Shown here piece by piece: positions 24,238 through 27,850 of a stretch of DNA of 27,850 nt. The notes under the pieces are model-generated. The model was not told the DNA's origin and did no database searches. It saw nothing but the letters and a program-made list of their open reading frames with translations. How positions within the stretch are numbered: position 1 is the first letter of the stretch; each line of letters begins with the position of its first letter. Position numbers and translations under genes: made by a program. Source of the stretch: CAZEYT01 sp964516295 (GTDB taxonomy: Bacteria; Verrucomicrobiota; Verrucomicrobiia; Chthoniobacterales; Terrimicrobiaceae); NCBI GenBank assembly GCA_964516295.1, contig CAZEYT010000037.1:1-27850 (forward strand), in the 5' to 3' direction.

Positions 24238-24490
24238 AGAAGGCAGCATGAGTAAGGAAGACGGCCTTCCACTGCTTCATTCATCACATCCCTCCCCTGG
24301 ACGGGAGCCCAAACCCGGACTCGCCAGGGTCCATCCTTGTCCCTACCCGATGGTAGATAAGGGTCCAATAATCGGACCCATAGCACGCGTATGAACCGTG
24401 CGCTTGCATGTTGACCCCCACCATGGAAATCCTCCAATCGCCAACCGCAGCGGCATGTGCCAATTTCTAGTCCTTCGCCCTTTTTGACCT
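24238..24490. other. Non-coding leader before hsdM
   Basis: No convincing gene is present in these 253 bp. A short frame at 24248-24394 (48 codons) is Pro-rich and lacks family resemblance, so I do not call it. The region contains a 6-bp inverted repeat, GGGTCC and GGACCC separated by AATAATC (24361-24379), listed separately, and TTGACC motifs near 24412 and 24484. It probably holds the promoter of the restriction-modification operon, but I cannot place the -10 box. Confidence 0.4.
24361..24379. repeat. Inverted repeat GGGTCC/GGACCC upstream of hsdM
   Basis: Two perfect 6-bp arms with a 7-bp AT-rich spacer lie about 110 bp upstream of the hsdM start. No T-run follows, so an intrinsic terminator is unlikely. 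A further GGGTCC copy lies upstream near 24328. The symmetric spacing is what an operator for a dimeric regulator would look like, but no control (C-protein) gene is seen in the window. Confidence 0.3.
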
Positions 24491-26995
24491 ATGGCCCTAA
24501 AAAAATCCGAACTCTACTCTTCCCTCTGGGCCTCATGCGATGAGCTGCGCGGTGGCATGGATGCCAGCCAATACAAGGACTACGTCCTCGTCCTGCTCTT
24601 CGTGAAATACGTCAGCGACCGCTTTGCTGGCCAGCCCTACGCCGCCATCACCGTGCCCCCCGGTGCCAGCTTCGCCGACATGGTCGCGCTGAAGGGGACC
24701 AAGGACATTGGGGACGACATCAACAAAAAGATCCTCGGCCCGCTCGCCCAGGCCAACCACTTGTCCGACATGCCGGACTTCAACGACCCGGCGAAGCTCG
24801 GCGACGGCAAGGAAAAGGTGGACCGCCTCACCAACCTCATCGCCATCTTCGAGAACCCGGCCCTCGATTTCTCGAAAAACCGTGCCGACGGCGACGACCT
24901 GCTCGGGGATGCTTACGAATACCTGATGCGGCACTTCGCCACCGAGAGTGGCAAGAGCAAGGGCCAGTTCTACACCCCGGCCGAAGTCAGCCGCATCATC
25001 GCGCACATCCTCGGCATCCGGCATGCGAAGACTTCCAACGACACCACCGTCTATGACCCCACCTGCGGCTCGGGTTCGCTGCTCCTGAAGATCGGCGATG
25101 AAGCCCGCCACGGCGGCAAGGACGTGAAGGTCACGCTCTACGGGCAGGAAAAGGACAACGCCACCGCCGGCCTGGCCCGCATGAACATGATCCTGCACGA
25201 CTACGCCACGGCGGAAATCAAGCAGGGCAACACCCTCGCCAACCCGCTCTACCTCGATGGCGACGCGCTCAAGACCTTTGACTACGTCGTCGCCAATCCG
25301 CCCTTCAGCGACAAGCGCTGGAGCACGGGAATGCATCCGGACGAGGGGGGCAAGCCCAGCACGGACGGTCCAACTACGTCAAAGAACTACCAACGTTTCG
25401 ACGGCTACGGCATCCCGCCCGGCAAGCAGGGCGATTACGCCTACCTGCTGCATATCCTCCGCTCCCTCAAGCCCGCCGGCAAAGGCGCGTGCATCCTGCC
25501 CCACGGCGTGCTCTTCCGCGGCAACGCCGAGGCCGCCATCCGCAAGAACCTCGTCCAGCGCGGCGTCATCCGGGGCATCATTAGCCTGCCCGCGAACCTC
25601 TTCTACGGCACGGGCATCCCGGCGTGCATCATCGTGCTCGACAAGGAAGGCGCGAACGCCCGCAAAGCCATCTTCATGATGGACGCCTCCAAGGGCTTCA
25701 TCAAAGACGGCAACAAGAACCGCCTCCGCGAGCAGGACATCCACAAGATCGTGTACACCTTCACCCGGCAGGCCGAAGTCCCGCGCTACGCGCGCCTCGT
25801 GCCCGTCAGCGAAATCGCCGACCCGAAGAACGACTACAACCTCAACCTCCCGCGCTACATTGACAGCACCGAGCCGGAGGATTTGCAGGACATCGACGCC
25901 CACCTGCGCGGCGGCATCCCGAACCGCGACCTGGATGCGCTCGCCGCCTACTGGCAGGTCATCCCCGGCGTCCGCGCCGCGCTGTTCAAGAAAGCCGACC
26001 GCGCCGGCTACTCGCAGCTCAAGCTCCCCATCGCCGAGGTGAAGCCCGCCATCTTCGGCCACGCCGAGTTCACCGCCTTCAACGACTCCGTCACCAAGCT
26101 CTTCGCCAAATGGAAGAAAGCCGCCGTCCCGCACCTGAAAGGCTTCGCCCAGGACGGTCACCCCAAGGCCCTCATCGAAACCATCGCCGAGGATTTGCTC
26201 GCCACCTTCCGGGCCGCGCCGCTGCTCGATGCCTACGACGTGTATCAGCACCTCATGGACTACTGGGCCGCCACCATGCAGGACGATTGCTACCTCATCG
26301 CCGCCGACGGCTGGCGCGACGCCGCCCAGCCCCGGCTCATCGTCGAGGACAAGAACAAGAAGACCAAGGCCCGGCCCGACTTCACCCTCGGCAAAAAGAA
26401 ATACCGGGCCGAACTCATCCCGCCCGCGCTCATCATCCGGCGCTGGTTCGCGGACGAACAGGCCGCCCTCGAACAGCTGGAGGCCGACTGCGCCGCGCTC
26501 CAGCAGCAGATGGAAGAAATGGCCGAGGAACACGGTGGCGAGGAAGGACTGCTCGCCGACGCCGCCAACGACAAGGGCAAGCTCACCAAAGCCAGCGTCA
26601 CCGCCCGGCTCAAGGAAATCAAAGGCCAGGGTGACGAAAGCGACGCGGCGGACGAACTCAAGGCGCTCAAGGATTACCTCGCCCTCGTGGAACAGGAAGC
26701 CGCCACCGCCGCCAAACTGGCCGCGGCGCAGGACGCGCTCACCGAAAAGGTCGCCGCCCGCTACCCGCAGCTCACCGAGGACGAAATCAAGACCCTCGTG
26801 GTGGAGGACAAATGGCTGGGCACGCTGGCCTCCGCCGTGCAGGGCGAACTCGACCGCGTCTCACAAACCCTCACCGGGCGCATCCGCCAACTGGCCGAAC
26901 GCTACGCCACGCCCATGCCGCAGCTCACCGACGAAGTGGCCGCGCTCGCCGCCCGCGTGGACGGACACCTCAAAAAGATGGGATTCAAATCATGA
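24491..26995 (+). CDS. hsdM: Type I restriction-modification methyltransferase, long form
   Basis: The modification subunit of a type I system, methylating adenine N6. HsdM N-terminal helices occupy roughly residues 1-130 (SLWASCDELRGGMDASQYKDY). The SAM-binding motif DPTCGSGSLLL is at 189-199 and the catalytic NPPF at 269-272 (VANPPFSDKRWS). KGQFYTPAEVSRII at 157-170 is the family linker. The protein is 834 residues, while the classical form is about 500-530. From about residue 520 it carries an extra region: a helical domain, then a Glu/Ala-rich coiled coil (about 650-760) and a further helical end. Long forms of this kind exist in databases to my knowledge, but their extra domain has no assigned role. 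Its TGA overlaps the ATG of a 71-codon gene (ATGA) that precedes hsdS. Confidence 0.93.
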   Translation: MALKKSELYSSLWASCDELRGGMDASQYKDYVLVLLFVKYVSDRFAGQPYAAITVPPGASFADMVALKGTKDIGDDINKKILGPLAQANHLSDMPDFNDPAKLGDGKEKVDRLTNLIAIFENPALDFSKNRADGDDLLGDAYEYLMRHFATESGKSKGQFYTPAEVSRIIAHILGIRHAKTSNDTTVYDPTCGSGSLLLKIGDEARHGGKDVKVTLYGQEKDNATAGLARMNMILHDYATAEIKQGNTLANPLYLDGDALKTFDYVVANPPFSDKRWSTGMHPDEGGKPSTDGPTTSKNYQRFDGYGIPPGKQGDYAYLLHILRSLKPAGKGACILPHGVLFRGNAEAAIRKNLVQRGVIRGIISLPANLFYGTGIPACIIVLDKEGANARKAIFMMDASKGFIKDGNKNRLREQDIHKIVYTFTRQAEVPRYARLVPVSEIADPKNDYNLNLPRYIDSTEPEDLQDIDAHLRGGIPNRDLDALAAYWQVIPGVRAALFKKADRAGYSQLKLPIAEVKPAIFGHAEFTAFNDSVTKLFAKWKKAAVPHLKGFAQDGHPKALIETIAEDLLATFRAAPLLDAYDVYQHLMDYWAATMQDDCYLIAADGWRDAAQPRLIVEDKNKKTKARPDFTLGKKKYRAELIPPALIIRRWFADEQAALEQLEADCAALQQQMEEMAEEHGGEEGLLADAANDKGKLTKASVTARLKEIKGQGDESDAADELKALKDYLALVEQEAATAAKLAAAQDALTEKVAARYPQLTEDEIKTLVVEDKWLGTLASAVQGELDRVSQTLTGRIRQLAERYATPMPQLTDEVAALAARVDGHLKKMGFKS

Positions 26996-27207
26996 CGCCA
27001 AAGCAAAGACAGCAGGGCGTATTTCACGCGCCGCTCAAGCCGAAGGACTCGGCAACGCAAACCGAAGGTTGTCGCCACACCAACCCCGACATCTGCGCAA
27101 GCCATTCCACCCCGAAAGTCTGCGCGTTTGTTCGTGCTGACGGGATGTGCCTCAAGCCGCCCGCAAGCTGGCCCAAACAGTTCGAGAAACTGAAGAAAGC
27201 GAAGTAG
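26992..27207 (+). CDS. Small Cys-rich protein between hsdM and hsdS
   Basis: A 71-residue frame starts with ATG 26992, overlapping the hsdM stop (ATGA), and ends 12 bp before hsdS. That arrangement suggests translational coupling and a product needed in step with the methylase. The sequence is basic, with lysine-rich ends and a middle section holding four cysteines and two histidines: Cys27, His29, Cys35, His38, Cys44 and Cys53, spaced eight to nine residues apart. The motif VCAFVRADGMCLKPPASWPKQF is notable for Trp and paired Pro. The composition fits a small zinc-binding or disulfide-bonded protein. I do not recognise a characterised family. The frame extends upstream only inside hsdM, so the ATG is a natural start. 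A role in controlling or assembling the R-M complex is inference from position. Confidence 0.7.
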   Translation: MTPKQRQQGVFHAPLKPKDSATQTEGCRHTNPDICASHSTPKVCAFVRADGMCLKPPASWPKQFEKLKKAK

Positions 27208-27219
27208 GAAAGGTTTCAG

Positions 27220-27850
27220 ATGCAGATGCATCCCGGCTACAAGCAAACCGATGTTGGTGTGATTCCCCAAGAGTGGGATGTCGTGCAACTTGGCGCTTGT
27301 GCGAAGTTCCGCACTGGTCCTTTCGGCAGCTCGCTCCACCAGTCCGACTACACGAACGATGGTATTCCCGTCATCAATCCGATGCACATCTCGGATGGGG
27401 AAATCGAACCATCTCGGGACATGACGATCACCGAGGTTGCAGCGAAAGGCCTTGCCGATTTCCGCCTTAAAGCGGGCGACATTATCATGGGGCGGCGGGG
27501 TGACATGGGACGTTGTGCGGTAGCGCGGGAGTATCAAGCCGGTTGGCTTTGTGGCACTGGCTCAATGATCATTCGTTGCGATAAGAGCGGCGATGCCGGA
27601 TTTCTCCAACGGGTGCTCTCAAGTCCCAGAGTAATCGCGGCCATCGAAGGCAATTCCGTTGGGACGACGATGATAAATCTCAACCAAGGCACGCTCGCTG
27701 GGTTGAGGATTCAATTTCCGCCGCCGCCCGAACAACGCGCCATCGCGGAGGCGTTGAGCGATGTGGATGGGCTGCTGGGCGGGCTGGACCGGCTGATCGC
27801 CAAGAAGCGCGACCTCAAACAGGCCGCCATGCAGCAACTCCTCACCGGCC
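27220..27850 (+). CDS. hsdS: Type I specificity subunit HsdS, 3' truncated by window
   Basis: HsdS recognises the bipartite DNA target and ties HsdM and HsdR together. The frame is open from ATG 27220 to the window end (210 codons). The first target recognition domain begins with GVIPQEWDVVQLG, followed by FRTGPFGSSLHQSDYTNDGIPVINP and later KAGDIIMGRRGDMGRCAV. The first conserved spacer region follows: FPPPPEQRAIAEALSDVDGLLGGLDRLIAKKRDLKQAAMQQLL. The ribosome site AGGAAAGG at 27206-27213, about seven bases before the ATG, supports this start; a second ATG at 27226 is an alternative. The second recognition domain and any hsdR lie beyond the window. Confidence 0.92.
   Translation, partial: MQMHPGYKQTDVGVIPQEWDVVQLGACAKFRTGPFGSSLHQSDYTNDGIPVINPMHISDGEIEPSRDMTITEVAAKGLADFRLKAGDIIMGRRGDMGRCAVAREYQAGWLCGTGSMIIRCDKSGDAGFLQRVLSSPRVIAAIEGNSVGTTMINLNQGTLAGLRIQFPPPPEQRAIAEALSDVDGLLGGLDRLIAKKRDLKQAAMQQLLTG

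Noticed and set aside
24248..24394. 48-codon frame between vapC and hsdM.
   Set aside because: Pro- and His-rich random-looking composition, no ribosome site, and no family resemblance.
25379..26533. 384-codon minus-strand frame antisense to hsdM.
   Set aside because: A Val/Gly/Asp-rich mirror of the strong C-ending codon bias of hsdM; no domain.
1..27850. tRNA, rRNA or CRISPR arrays.
   Set aside because: No cloverleaf-like sequence ending in a TTCGA arm, no rRNA core sequence and no regularly spaced direct repeats were noticed in the short intergenic regions; a covariance-model scan would be decisive.

Overview
This window looks like a GC-rich Gram-negative bacterial chromosome. Kdo/LPS precursor synthesis (KdsD), an OmpA/Pal-type lipoprotein, several lipobox proteins, an AsmA-like protein and MurJ all imply an outer membrane and peptidoglycan. 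The small hypothetical families and the gene mix resemble Verrucomicrobiota, but that is an impression from family resemblance; no rRNA or marker search was possible. TGA, TAA and TAG all end recognisable genes here, so TAG is a normal stop.

Layout. (1) 1-1616 is a degraded mobile-element zone: a 3'-truncated IS1182/IS5-like transposase, the N-terminal stub of a secreted protein on the opposite strand, and short relics resembling an HTH and an IS481-type transposase start. (2) 1617-8443 holds a SOUL-family lipoprotein, a minus-strand kdsD-rluE-like pair joined stop-to-start, a secreted-protein gene interrupted by an in-frame TAG, a long-chain acyl-CoA ligase, a tiny Cys-rich lipoprotein and a sugar-porter MFS permease. 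(3) 8450-11462 is a tightly coupled minus-strand operon purE-tsaC/sua5-murJ with 4-nt overlaps. Divergent from it is a cold-shock gene followed by aroK and trmB (11564-12889). (4) 12892-15534 is an adenylyl-cyclase/STAND-like ATPase/TPR fusion on the minus strand. (5) 15627-23357 runs entirely on the plus strand: lytic transglycosylase, priA, AsmA-like protein, Pal-like lipoprotein, DegT-family aminotransferase and a YfiH/LACC1-family protein. Several of these are spaced by fewer than 50 bp or overlap. (6) From about 23358 the window turns accessory: a VapBC toxin-antitoxin pair, then a type I restriction-modification locus with an unusually long hsdM, a 71-aa Cys-rich ORF overlapping it by 4 nt, and an hsdS that runs off the window edge. 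No hsdR is inside the window.

How the genes work together. The core part mixes envelope functions (KdsD, MurJ, lytic transglycosylase, AsmA-like, Pal-like, sugar aminotransferase), translation and tRNA/rRNA modification (RluE-like, TsaC, TrmB), nucleotide and aromatic biosynthesis (PurE, AroK) and replication restart (PriA). The right end is a small defence or stability island. The best candidates for something undescribed are the small Cys-rich protein embedded between hsdM and hsdS and the otherwise intact secreted-protein gene split by one amber codon. No tRNA, rRNA or CRISPR array was seen.
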